Shown: positions 1 to 8,572 of the stretch, piece by piece | Numbering within the stretch: the first letter of the stretch is position 1 | Layout of the letters: every line of letters starts with the position of its first letter | From: CAZTZL01 sp964537715 | GTDB taxonomy: Bacteria; Zhuqueibacterota; QNDG01; DSAB01 | Assembly (NCBI GenBank): GCA_964537715.1 | Contig: CAZIAH010000007.1 | Location: 1-64,000, forward strand | Reading direction: 5' to 3' | Length of the DNA stretch: 64,000 nucleotides | Position numbers and translations under genes: made by a program | The notes under the pieces: generated by a model | The model's database searches: none | What the model saw: the letters and a program-made list of their open reading frames with translations, nothing else | What the model was told of the DNA's origin: nothing

Positions 1-55
1 GGCAATCTAAATATCTCTAACCCTCTGGGTTACATTTTATTTTGAGGCAACGGGT
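1..55 (+). mobile_element. End of an insertion sequence (terminal inverted repeat and transposase 3' tail)
   Basis: Positions 28-55 match the left end of the complete IS at 30700-30727 on the opposite strand, with one mismatch in 28 bases. The shared core runs GGTTACATTTTATTTTGAGG and continues outward. Inside it, a TAA at 18-20 sits at the same distance from the repeat as the transposase stop codon of the complete copy, while the bases between differ. I infer a related, somewhat diverged copy whose body lies left of the window, with its transposase on the plus strand. The repeat ends 12 bases before the stop codon of the neighbouring regulator. Confidence 0.7.
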
Positions 56-66
56 CGTGATCATCA

Positions 67-750
67 TCAGGTGAACTTATAACCCAATCCATGAATGGTG
101 TGAATGTACTTTGACGGATGATCCTGCTCACTCAACTTTTCTCTTAATCTTTTTACATGAACATCAACGGTTCTGTTTGTTACATAGGCATTCTCACCCC
201 AGACTTTTTCCAATATCTCATCCCGGGAAAATACATAATCTCTTCTCGATGCAAGTAAGTACAATAACTTGAATTGTGTATAGGTAAGATCGATCACTTT
301 ACCTGCTTTTTTCACAAGATGTACGTCGAGATTGATTTCAACATCTTTAATCTTTAAAACACGCGGTGTATTCTCGGCCCAATTTGTCCGTCTGATGAGA
401 GCTTCAACTTTCGCGATCAATTCATCCACTTCGGCAGGCTGAGGTAGACAATCATCTGCACCGTTCTCTAATGCGCGTATGCGTTCATCAATCTTCCTGT
501 TTTTGTGGAGTAAAACCATTCCTGTATTACGATATTTTTCACTAATCAACTGGTTAATCTTTTTAAGTATCTGGTCTGCTAAATCCCAGTCGATAATCAT
601 CGCATTTGGAGATTCATTTTTGAGTAAAGTGATCACCTGATAAGGATCGCTGGTTCTCGAAACCTCAAAACCGGACTTGAAAAATGATTTCTCAATATTA
701 TCTCCGATTTTATTATTGTCAATCAATAAAACAATTTTTTTGTTCACCAT
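67..750 (-). CDS. OmpR/PhoB-type response regulator with degenerate receiver
   Basis: DNA-binding regulator of 227 residues: an N-terminal receiver (about 5-120) and a C-terminal winged helix (about 130-227) with the usual TxxQFxLL and VDVHVxRLRxKL signatures and the GLGYKF end. The start at 750 is set by an AAGGAG seven bases upstream; a longer frame to 783 lacks one. The receiver looks atypical. The acidic pair is D11-N12, the usual Thr/Ser of beta-4 is H82, and the conserved Lys before Pro is Q104, though a candidate phospho-acceptor D54 remains. Phosphorylation may therefore be weak or unnecessary. No histidine kinase is adjacent, and targets are unknown. Confidence 0.9.
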   Translation of the reverse strand: MVNKKIVLLIDNNKIGDNIEKSFFKSGFEVSRTSDPYQVITLLKNESPNAMIIDWDLADQILKKINQLISEKYRNTGMVLLHKNRKIDERIRALENGADDCLPQPAEVDELIAKVEALIRRTNWAENTPRVLKIKDVEINLDVHLVKKAGKVIDLTYTQFKLLYLLASRRDYVFSRDEILEKVWGENAYVTNRTVDVHVKRLREKLSEQDHPSKYIHTIHGLGYKFT

Positions 751-783
751 GATTGGCTCCTTCATGTTATGAAACTTTAACAT

Positions 784-1041
784 CGTGAAACAAGCAATAC
801 CTATACCACAACCGGCAAGTAAGGATTTAACCTATGTAATAACAATTACTTGTCTGACAAGAGAAAAAGGAGTAATTTGATTGTGCTGGAAAAAATTACC
901 TGTTGTAAGTGGAACATTTTTTCAATTGTGTAACAATTTTGAATATTGGGTAAATTTGTGAAGAAAATGTTAAACGCGACTCCGAGAACGTTCGTACGGA
1001 TCGATCCGATGTCAATGAAAAGAATCTTTGGAGAGATCTTA
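784..1041. other. Intergenic region with two short palindromes
   Basis: Spacer between cdsA and the response-regulator gene, both on the minus strand. It holds a perfect inverted repeat CTTGTC-T-GACAAG at 849-861, about 100 bases upstream of the regulator start, and the 12-base palindrome CGGATCGATCCG at 997-1008. No convincing promoter hexamers or terminator were found. The first palindrome could be an operator, possibly autoregulatory; this is inference only. Confidence 0.35.
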
Positions 1042-1884
1042 TTATGATGATAATAATAAGGATTTCAATATAAAATACAAATAAACGACTGGAGCAATGA
1101 GCATGGAACTGTCGAATCGATCCAATATTCCGCCGTGTCCGGGAAGCAATTTGGAAGTATCTTTGACACCAATATCTCTTTTATACATGGATTCAATTAA
1201 ATCACTTAACTGGCCTGTCAATCCGACAATGACCCCCAACATCAGACTATCTATGATTGACACGAAAGGTGCCAGAATAAATTTTAATCCCGTAGCGGAA
1301 ACAACTGTAGCAAAAAAACCGCCGAGTGCTCCTTCCCATGTTTTATTCGGACTAATCCGACGATACAGGGGATGCCTGCCAAAATTATATCCGATGAAAT
1401 AAGCGCTTGAATCGCAAATCCAGATTAAGGCAAAAATATAGACAATCAGCCACCCTCGATTCGCATATGATTTTAAGTAAATAATGTTGCATTCGCGGAT
1501 TAACAAAAAAAATGAAAAAAACGAAATGTAACCAACACCTGAAATGGTGATGGCAAGATTGCTAAAATGATTTTGACTTTTCTTAAATAACTCATTGATC
1601 ATACTGATGAATACCACGGACAAAAGAATCCAACCTGTATATTCACCTTGAGTCAAGTAAATATCCCAGCTGATTACAAGTACTGATATCACTCCAAGAA
1701 TTTTATGAGGTCGGTATTTTGCTTTCTCGGCCAAACTGAAAAATTCCCAGGCGGCCGCAAAAATGATAATATCCACCAGAAGAAGGAAAATCCATTTGCC
1801 AAGGAGCGCCCCCGCAAACAGAATGGGAATTCCAAACAGGGCGACCAAAATACGCTTTGTCAATTCTTTCGGATTCATCGTCAT
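1042..1884 (-). CDS. cdsA: Phosphatidate cytidylyltransferase
   Basis: Converts phosphatidic acid and CTP into CDP-diacylglycerol, the precursor of phosphatidylglycerol and phosphatidylethanolamine, in the inner membrane. The 280-residue protein is almost wholly hydrophobic with about eight membrane segments. It ends with the family signature KRDIGVKDTSKLLPGHGG followed by DRFDS, which carries the metal- and CTP-binding acidic residues. The length is normal. It is the last gene of the long minus-strand unit, 37 bases after the polyferredoxin gene. It is detached here from the rpsB-tsf-pyrH-frr cluster with which it often travels. Start at 1884, or two codons later at 1878; neither has a strong ribosome site. 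Confidence 0.95.
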   Translation of the reverse strand: MTMNPKELTKRILVALFGIPILFAGALLGKWIFLLLVDIIIFAAAWEFFSLAEKAKYRPHKILGVISVLVISWDIYLTQGEYTGWILLSVVFISMINELFKKSQNHFSNLAITISGVGYISFFSFFLLIRECNIIYLKSYANRGWLIVYIFALIWICDSSAYFIGYNFGRHPLYRRISPNKTWEGALGGFFATVVSATGLKFILAPFVSIIDSLMLGVIVGLTGQLSDLIESMYKRDIGVKDTSKLLPGHGGILDRFDSSMLIAPVVYLYFILKSLLLSS

Positions 1885-1921
1885 AATCGTTTAATGAACA
1901 AGAATTTTTGATTCTATTGGC

Positions 1922-3448
1922 TTATCCTATCCACCGTTCTTCACCCGTATTGGTGAGAAAAATGCCTCTATCACCCTCGACTGGACATCTGGTGACACAG
2001 ATACCGCACCCGATACAAAGAGATTCATCCACATAAGGGAGCAATACTTCCGACTGTTTCCCGTCGATGGTTTTGATGGATTCCTTCCGAAACTTGATAG
2101 CCTTGTCCGGCAACGGACAGTGTTCCTCACAAACCATACAATTTTCACCGTAGTACCAAGGAATGCATCTTGTCTTGTCAAAATGTGCTGTACCAATTTT
2201 AAGTTGCTTTTTTTCCTCAAGCGATAAAGAAGTGATGGCATGGGTCGGGCAGACCTGACCGCAAAGATTGCAGTTATATTCACAGTATCCGGTTTCGGGG
2301 AAAATCATCGGCGTCCAGAGTGCTTCCCAACCCGCTTCCAACCCGGTATATTGAAGTCCTTTGCCGGCTGTGGAACAAACCCGAATGCAGGCACCGCACC
2401 GGATGCAATAATCCAGAAATTGATTTTCTTCTCTCGCACCCGGAGGCCGTATCAGTTTTCCTCTTTTTTTCGGATCTGAAAAATGCACCTTGATCAAGGC
2501 TGCGGAAAACAAACCGGCCAATCCTGTGCCGAGTATTTTTCTCCGGGTTAAATCAAAGCGAACCGATTTCATTTCACCGCCGAAACCAAAATGAATTGCG
2601 TGTTCCGGACAGATGGTCTGGCAGTCCATACAGTTGATGCATTCCAGATTATTCGTGGATTTGAAATCCTTCCCTATCGCATCCATACGGCAATTTTTAT
2701 AGCATAAGCCACATTCTGTGCACGCCTCCGAAACGTGCCGTCGATACCAGCGCGGTCTTGAAAATAATGCAAGAAGTGCACCCAGAGGGCAAAGATTGCG
2801 GCACCAGAATCTTTTCTGAATTATCGTTAGAAACAGGATGAATACAAAAATGACACCGGTGACGACACTTCCTCGGAATGCTGATGCGGACAGAGGAAGT
2901 AAAAACATTCTCAGCCCTTCGTTGATTCGGAAAATGATATCTTCAAGAAAATGAAATGAAAAAAGTAAACCGATTAATCCTTCACTAAGGAATACAAATA
3001 CCGGATAAATAACCGTCACAGTCACACGCGTAAGAAAGGAAATCGGATCGAAAAAACCAGTGAACTGAACAGAAAACAATGCCCCGGCGATAATGAAAAT
3101 GAGTACACCGAATTTAATCCAGTTGATCTTGTTAGTAAGTGCCTTCCGATTTTTTTTTGAACGGTTTAATAGATGGTCTGATCCGTCAATCGTAGTTCCC
3201 AGAGGACAGATCCATCCGCAAAAAAAACGTCCCAGAAATAGCGTCAAAATCAGTAGAACGATTGCCGAAATGCTGACAACAAATGCACGAGCAGATAATG
3301 AGGATGCAAGACCGATCAATGGATCGCTACACAGAAAGAAATCTACTGGGAATTTGGATGTGAACGAATAGGCATTAAAAAGAAACAGCAGAAAAAAAAT
3401 GACGAGAAAAACGATTTGAGAGATCCGTCTGAGAATACGCATGAGCAA
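1922..3448 (-). CDS. Membrane polyferredoxin, NapH/NosR-like fused to NapG/MauM-like 4Fe-4S domains
   Basis: A 508-residue electron-transfer protein. The N-terminal half has several membrane segments with two Cys-x3-Cys-Pro motifs (C77-C81 and again near 217-221), as in NapH/CcoG proteins. A double 4Fe-4S ferredoxin domain follows (about 240-290). Next comes a second hydrophobic stretch preceded by Arg-Arg (about 300-325), then further CxxCxxC clusters typical of NapG/MauM ferredoxins. It looks like a NapH-NapG fusion that takes electrons from quinol to an unknown acceptor. TTG at 3448 has GAGG six bases upstream; the ATG at 3442 is the alternative. It lies nine bases after the DUF362 gene, so the two probably work together. 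Confidence 0.85.
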   Translation of the reverse strand: MLMRILRRISQIVFLVIFFLLFLFNAYSFTSKFPVDFFLCSDPLIGLASSLSARAFVVSISAIVLLILTLFLGRFFCGWICPLGTTIDGSDHLLNRSKKNRKALTNKINWIKFGVLIFIIAGALFSVQFTGFFDPISFLTRVTVTVIYPVFVFLSEGLIGLLFSFHFLEDIIFRINEGLRMFLLPLSASAFRGSVVTGVIFVFILFLTIIQKRFWCRNLCPLGALLALFSRPRWYRRHVSEACTECGLCYKNCRMDAIGKDFKSTNNLECINCMDCQTICPEHAIHFGFGGEMKSVRFDLTRRKILGTGLAGLFSAALIKVHFSDPKKRGKLIRPPGAREENQFLDYCIRCGACIRVCSTAGKGLQYTGLEAGWEALWTPMIFPETGYCEYNCNLCGQVCPTHAITSLSLEEKKQLKIGTAHFDKTRCIPWYYGENCMVCEEHCPLPDKAIKFRKESIKTIDGKQSEVLLPYVDESLCIGCGICVTRCPVEGDRGIFLTNTGEERWIG

Positions 3449-3457
3449 CCGGATCCT

Positions 3458-4360
3458 CTAACTGGCAAGACGTACGGTTTCAATATCGATTTTACTCAGG
3501 TCGTTTTGTCCCAAACCTCTTGCATGGGCTTTGACGAGAAAAGGAATCTCTTGAGGATTTAAATGAAACAGTGATGCTCCAAAACTGTCCATTGCGACAA
3601 TGTCTGTCCCAACAGCAACTGTTTTTTTCAGTTGAACATCCGCGATATTTCCGCCGCTGGGACCGTTTCGCAACAGCATTCGGTACGCATCCAGAATGAT
3701 TAAATCGGAACGAATAAAGGTGTTGAGATCGGTAATTTTTGTGTCGAATTGCCGGTGCAACTGTCCTCGATTTCCACCCAAAAAACCCATTACATTTTTC
3801 ATAGCCAGAGAAATACCAGCAATACTGTGATGCTTCGCTATGGGTAAATTGATGATTTTATCGGCTTCGAGTACTTCGTCGTATATCTCCCAGGAAGTGA
3901 TAAGTTCTCCTTCGGGTAGACGTACCTTCCTGAATTTTGGACCATAAACGTGCTGAATATCACCTCCAGAATCTTTCACCGATTTTTCGATGCCGCTTCT
4001 TTCATAACAACGTCTGGGTTCGTTCAGTGTGCGATCGAACACTTTGACCTTTTTAGCGCCGGCTTCAAGACACATCCGGATCACTTCGGCGACTATTTCC
4101 GGATTGGTCGTTGCGGCCTGTTTCGGTACCCTGTCCCAGGAAATGTTCGGTTTGAGAACGACCGCATCCCCCTTTGATATAAACCGGGACATTCCTCCTG
4201 CCGATTCAATAGCCGTTCTGACCAAAGAAGCGGGTTCACCGCCTTCGGCAACTACGATTCCACAAGCGGATTTGCCTGTTTTGCTGAAAATGGAGGTTGA
4301 ACCGACAAATGCAGTTAACCCGATCCCCGAAACAGTTTTTATAAAATCACGGCGTTCCAT
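3458..4360 (-). CDS. DUF362 family protein with twin-arginine signal
   Basis: Protein of 300 residues opening with an Arg-Arg-Asp-Phe-Ile twin-arginine motif (residues 3-7) and a hydrophobic stretch, so export in folded form by Tat is likely. The body matches the DUF362 family: VVLKPNISW, INLPIAKHH and MKNVMGFLGG segments. Many members are found beside or fused to 4Fe-4S ferredoxins; the biochemical role is not established. Here it precedes the polyferredoxin gene by nine bases and follows clpC by 18 bases. A periplasmic partner in electron transfer or Fe-S protein maturation is my inference. Confidence 0.85.
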   Translation of the reverse strand: MERRDFIKTVSGIGLTAFVGSTSIFSKTGKSACGIVVAEGGEPASLVRTAIESAGGMSRFISKGDAVVLKPNISWDRVPKQAATTNPEIVAEVIRMCLEAGAKKVKVFDRTLNEPRRCYERSGIEKSVKDSGGDIQHVYGPKFRKVRLPEGELITSWEIYDEVLEADKIINLPIAKHHSIAGISLAMKNVMGFLGGNRGQLHRQFDTKITDLNTFIRSDLIILDAYRMLLRNGPSGGNIADVQLKKTVAVGTDIVAMDSFGASLFHLNPQEIPFLVKAHARGLGQNDLSKIDIETVRLAS

Positions 4361-4378
4361 GTAATAAAAGATTCTTAC

Positions 4379-6865
4379 CTAATTCGAACTTTGAGGCTTG
4401 ACTTTTTTCGGCTTGCTGGTGGATGTTTTATCGTTCGATGTTTTTTCCTCTCCCATTACTTCGAATATTAGTTCTTCTCCCTTACATTTAACCAATATGT
4501 GGTTTTCATCGTTAAATTTGCCCTTTAATAATTCTTCTGCAATCGGATCTTCAATATATTTTCGAAGAACACGCCGAATCTGTCTGGCCCCGTAAACGGG
4601 ATCATAGCCCTTATCCGCTAACAATTCTTTGGCCTTCGAGGAAAGCGTGATTTGAATGGAACGTTCTTTCATACTTTCCAGAATGTCGTCCATTGCGATA
4701 TCGATGATGGATAAAATATCTGACCGTTGTAATGGTTTAAACACAACGATCTCATCAATCCGGTTGATAAATTCAGGATTAAAAAGCTTTTTGGTTTCTT
4801 CCATCATGGATGATTTGATTTTATCATAATCAACGATGCTATCATCTGTACCAAATCCGAATCCGCCCTTGTTCACTGAACGTGTACCGAGGTTCGACGT
4901 CATGATGAGAATGGTATTTTTAAAATCCACTTTTCTCCCGATACCGTCCGTCAAATGACCTTCATCCAATATCTGCAGTAAAATGTTAAACACATCCGGA
5001 TGGGCTTTTTCGATTTCGTCCAAAAGCACCACAGAATAAGGGTGTCGTCTTACTTTTTCTGTGAGTTGTCCTCCCTCTTCATAACCGACATATCCCGGAG
5101 GAGCGCCGGTCATGCGCGAGACCGCAAACTTTTCCATAAATTCGGACATATCCACACGGATCAGTGCATTTTCATCCTCAAACAGATATTTAGCCAATAT
5201 TCTGGCAAGATAGGTCTTCCCTACGCCGGTTGGCCCTAGGAAAATAAATGAGCCGATCGGACGGCGCGGATCTCTCAATCCTGCCCGTGTTCTTCGAATT
5301 GCCTTGCTGACAATGTCAATCACCTCATCCTGACCGACCACTTTCTCCTTGAGAACATCGGTCATCTTGAGTAATTTGGCCGATTCCGATTGTGCAACTT
5401 TCGAAACGGGAATCCCCGTCATCATGGCCACGACCTGCGCGATATCTTCATCGGTCACTTCCGCCAAAATTTCCCCCTCTTCGATCTCCCAGTTTCGTTT
5501 CGCGTCTTCGAGTTCTACAGTTAATTTTTTCTCCCTGTCCCGCAAGACAGCAGCTTTTTCAAATTCCTGATTTCGGATCACATTTTCTTTTTCCGTGCGG
5601 ACCACCTTTAATCTTTCTTCCAGAATGGTCACTTCTTTAGGAACCGAAATATTCGCTAGATGAACTTTAGAGCCAGCTTCATCCATGACATCGATCGCTT
5701 TGTCCGGAAGATGCTTGTCGGTAATATACCTGTCCGAAAGACGGACAGCAGACATGATCGCTTCTTCAGTGTATTTGATCCGGTGATGTTTTTCGTAACG
5801 GTCTTTCAGACCCGTCAGGATTTTCAGCGTATCTTCAGCCGAGGGAGGATCGACCAGAACCTTCTGAAAACGCCGTTCCAGAGCACCGTCTTTTTCAATG
5901 TACTGCCGGTATTCATCCAGCGTGGTGGCGCCAATGCATTGAAGTTCTCCTCGTGCCAGGGCGGGTTTGAACATATTGGAAGCATCCAGCGAACCAGAAG
6001 CACCTCCTGCACCGACAATCGTATGCAATTCGTCGATAAAGAGAATGACGTTTTTCGATTTGACCAGTTCGTTCATGATCGCTTTCATGCGTTCTTCGAA
6101 CTGTCCGCGGTATTTGGTACCGGCCACAATCGCGCCCATATCAAGCGTGACCACCCGTTTGTTGTGAAGAATTCTGGAGACTTTCTTTTCTACGATCCGC
6201 ATCGCGAGACCTTCCGCAATAGCTGTCTTTCCAACGCCTGGTTCACCAATAAGTACCGGATTGTTCTTTTTTCTTCTTGAAAGAATTTGAGCAACCCGCT
6301 GTATCTCCAGTTCCCGGCCGATCACAGGATCCAGTTCTTCCTTGATCGCAAGCTCGGTTAAATCCCTGCCGAAATGATCCAATGCGGGTGTCTGTGACTT
6401 GCCTTTGATTTCTTTCGAAACGTTCGATCCTTTCAACACATTTTCAAGTTCGTTCTTAACTGTCTCATAAGTCACATCGTAGCTTTGCAAGACTTGAGCA
6501 GCGACACCCTCGGCGTCTCTCAATAATGCCATCAGCAAATGTTCCGTACCGATAATATTGGATTTAAACCGTTCGGCTTCCGCTGCGGCAACGCGTAGTA
6601 CGCGTTCCGCTCTTTTCGTAAAGGGGATATTCCCCATCGTAATGGTGCCGCCGGTGGATCGTATTGCTTCTTCGATTGATTTCTTTAGATCATCGAGATC
6701 AATATCGAGATTTTGAAGTATGTCGATAGCAACTCCACCACCTTCACGAATCAGACCCAATAAAAGATGTTCCGTCCCGATATAATCATGTCCAAGTCGG
6801 ATTGCTTCTTCTCTTGAAAGTTGAATGACGACCTGAACACGTTGTGAAAAATTATTCCGAATCAT
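4379..6865 (-). CDS. clpC: ATP-dependent Clp protease ATP-binding subunit ClpC
   Basis: Class I Hsp100 unfoldase of 828 residues that feeds substrates to ClpP. It has two N-terminal Clp repeats (about 5-75 and 80-145). The first AAA module has Walker A GEPGVGKT near 207 and Walker B FIDELH. A middle coiled segment with a UVR-like motif (EKAAVLRDRE) is the ClpC-specific feature. The second AAA module has GPTGVGKT and LLDEIEKAHPD. A Gly-Phe-Gly-Phe stretch after the second module resembles the ClpP-docking loop. It lies 29 bases downstream of mcsB. In this gene order it is expected to recognise phospho-arginine-marked proteins made by McsB. Confidence 0.96.
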   Translation of the reverse strand: MIRNNFSQRVQVVIQLSREEAIRLGHDYIGTEHLLLGLIREGGGVAIDILQNLDIDLDDLKKSIEEAIRSTGGTITMGNIPFTKRAERVLRVAAAEAERFKSNIIGTEHLLMALLRDAEGVAAQVLQSYDVTYETVKNELENVLKGSNVSKEIKGKSQTPALDHFGRDLTELAIKEELDPVIGRELEIQRVAQILSRRKKNNPVLIGEPGVGKTAIAEGLAMRIVEKKVSRILHNKRVVTLDMGAIVAGTKYRGQFEERMKAIMNELVKSKNVILFIDELHTIVGAGGASGSLDASNMFKPALARGELQCIGATTLDEYRQYIEKDGALERRFQKVLVDPPSAEDTLKILTGLKDRYEKHHRIKYTEEAIMSAVRLSDRYITDKHLPDKAIDVMDEAGSKVHLANISVPKEVTILEERLKVVRTEKENVIRNQEFEKAAVLRDREKKLTVELEDAKRNWEIEEGEILAEVTDEDIAQVVAMMTGIPVSKVAQSESAKLLKMTDVLKEKVVGQDEVIDIVSKAIRRTRAGLRDPRRPIGSFIFLGPTGVGKTYLARILAKYLFEDENALIRVDMSEFMEKFAVSRMTGAPPGYVGYEEGGQLTEKVRRHPYSVVLLDEIEKAHPDVFNILLQILDEGHLTDGIGRKVDFKNTILIMTSNLGTRSVNKGGFGFGTDDSIVDYDKIKSSMMEETKKLFNPEFINRIDEIVVFKPLQRSDILSIIDIAMDDILESMKERSIQITLSSKAKELLADKGYDPVYGARQIRRVLRKYIEDPIAEELLKGKFNDENHILVKCKGEELIFEVMGEEKTSNDKTSTSKPKKVKPQSSN

Positions 6866-6894
6866 AGATGCAATCTCCAGTCTAGGGGTTCATT

Positions 6895-7953
6895 TCAGTT
6901 CAAATAGAGTCTTTCCCGAACTAACGAAGCGCGTTTCATATCCCTTTCGGTTTCAGTTAAATTCTCTCCTGAAATTTTTTGCAAATGGGCAGGTTGACAT
7001 ATCAACATCAGTTCATTCAGTATCTGGTAGTTCCATTGCTGTGTGATTCCCAACGCAACCCCCAATCGTAATGTAGAAACAAAATCTAAAAATTCCATAG
7101 AAGAAATCATTTTTGCCTTCATCAGTATTCCGACGACGCGATTCACCTTGTCTTCTATGAAAATCATTTGCTTATTTTTTATCTTCTGTCGTGCTTTTTT
7201 TTCTTTGTTGATAAATTTCTTAACAATCGGAACCAACCGATCCAAGATTTCCTGTTCTGTCCAGCCAAGTGTGTATTGATTTGAAATCTGAAAAAAATTA
7301 CCCGTGATTTGACTACCCTCCCCATAAAAACCGCGAACGGCAATACCTGTCGGTATCAACTCGGCAAAAACTTCATCGATTTCCCGTGTGTAAGTCAATG
7401 CCGGAAGATGAATAAATACCGAAAATCGGACGCCTGTACCGACATTGGTCGGACATGCCGTCAAATAGCCAAATTGATCGGAAAATGCATAATTCAGATT
7501 TTTTGATAATTCTTCATCCAGTCGATAAATTTCTTGCCAGCCTTTTTTCAAAGAAAAACCCGCTGAAAGAAATTGAATTCTCAGGTGATCTTCCTCGTTG
7601 ATCATAATATCGGTCGATTCGTCGGTTGCCACCAGCAAACCCCGCGGATTCGATTTCTCTGAAAAATCAAGGCTGATCAGGCGCCTCTCAATAAAAAATT
7701 GGTGTTCGTCCGTATCAACCGAAGACATATCAAAATAGTATGTCTGTTTCAGCCGAGTGGTTTCTTCGGCGGCCTGAAGTACTTCTGTGATAACTTCCTG
7801 CTGTTCTCGCTCACTCGCCCGATTTACAAACAAATAATTTTGCAAATTTCGAGCCAACCGCACACGACTGCTGATGACTACATCCGAATACTTTCCGTCC
7901 ATCGACAGCCAGTCCGCCACTTTCTTCGCCATGATGTCAATCACAGGGTTCAT
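6895..7953 (-). CDS. mcsB: Protein-arginine kinase McsB
   Basis: Member of the ATP:guanido phosphotransferase family, 352 residues, which phosphorylates arginine side chains and so marks proteins for ClpC-ClpP. Visible features are SSRVRLARNL (28-37, nucleotide-binding arginines), the NEEDHLRIQ loop and the catalytic-site CPTNVGTG with C167. A C-terminal RDMKRA (R337, D338) matches the allosteric phospho-arginine 'RD pocket' known in Firmicutes McsB. The start overlaps the mcsA stop by four bases (ATGA), which implies translational coupling. The gene is best known from Firmicutes; the sequence looks intact and functional here. Confidence 0.95.
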   Translation of the reverse strand: MNPVIDIMAKKVADWLSMDGKYSDVVISSRVRLARNLQNYLFVNRASEREQQEVITEVLQAAEETTRLKQTYYFDMSSVDTDEHQFFIERRLISLDFSEKSNPRGLLVATDESTDIMINEEDHLRIQFLSAGFSLKKGWQEIYRLDEELSKNLNYAFSDQFGYLTACPTNVGTGVRFSVFIHLPALTYTREIDEVFAELIPTGIAVRGFYGEGSQITGNFFQISNQYTLGWTEQEILDRLVPIVKKFINKEKKARQKIKNKQMIFIEDKVNRVVGILMKAKMISSMEFLDFVSTLRLGVALGITQQWNYQILNELMLICQPAHLQKISGENLTETERDMKRASLVRERLYLN

Positions 7954-8474
7954 GTAAATTTTACTCTCGACCGGTTCCGTTCAATCAAACGAATCCGATC
8001 CCTTAACTCGGCCGCCATTTCATAATTTTCATCTTGCACGGCTTCCTTCAGTTTCTTTTTCAGCGTGGGGATCGATTCCTTGGTCTTTTCAATGGTTTGA
8101 ATATTTGATCCAAAATGTTTGTTGTTGCCGTGGATTCTCCGGAGAAGCACGTTCAATTGACGAGAAAAAGTTTCATAACAATTCGGACAGCCCAGTTTTT
8201 CCATTTTTTTAAAATCAGCCCAGGAAAGATGACAGACCGGACAGATCAGTTTTTTATCTTCTTCAGTAACCGATTCTTGGGATTTGGAGATTAAATGTTC
8301 GCTGAGCAACGCAACAATAATTTTTCCAAACACTTTGTAAATGTCGATCATCGGATTATCCAAACCTTGTTTCTCCAGACACGTAGTACAAAGATTCAGT
8401 GTTTTCTTTTCATCTCCGATAATTTGCGTAAATTTTACCACCGCTTCCCGCTGATGACACTTTTCACAAATCAT
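7950..8474 (-). CDS. mcsA: McsA, zinc-binding activator of McsB with UvrB/UvrC motif
   Basis: A 174-residue protein with four CxxC pairs: CEKC and CTTC in the N-terminal third, CPVC and CPNC near 80-100. These should bind two zinc ions. A C-terminal UVR helix follows (about 135-170, ENYEMAAELRDRIRLIE). In Firmicutes McsA binds and stimulates the McsB arginine kinase. Placement directly before mcsB with a four-base overlap supports the same role. The usual upstream regulator gene ctsR is absent; lolD is the gene before it, 98 bases away. Confidence 0.93.
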   Translation of the reverse strand: MICEKCHQREAVVKFTQIIGDEKKTLNLCTTCLEKQGLDNPMIDIYKVFGKIIVALLSEHLISKSQESVTEEDKKLICPVCHLSWADFKKMEKLGCPNCYETFSRQLNVLLRRIHGNNKHFGSNIQTIEKTKESIPTLKKKLKEAVQDENYEMAAELRDRIRLIERNRSRVKFT

Positions 8475-8572
8475 TTTATAAATTTTACTCTCTGAAGCAA
8501 ATCTCTGTTCCTCTTGTCGCCTGATTAATCGTTATTAACCTCCCAAAACGATTGTCACATTCCATTTTTGGA

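Noticed and set aside
997..1008. CGGATCGATCCG palindrome after cdsA as a terminator
   Set aside because: It has no loop and no T-run in either direction, so a terminator function is not supported.
5660..6280. Open frame of 206 codons antisense to clpC
   Set aside because: It lies wholly inside the ATP-binding part of clpC and its product resembles no protein family.
8475..8572. A ctsR gene or CtsR operator before mcsA
   Set aside because: The 98-base gap holds no coding frame and no clear direct heptamer repeat.
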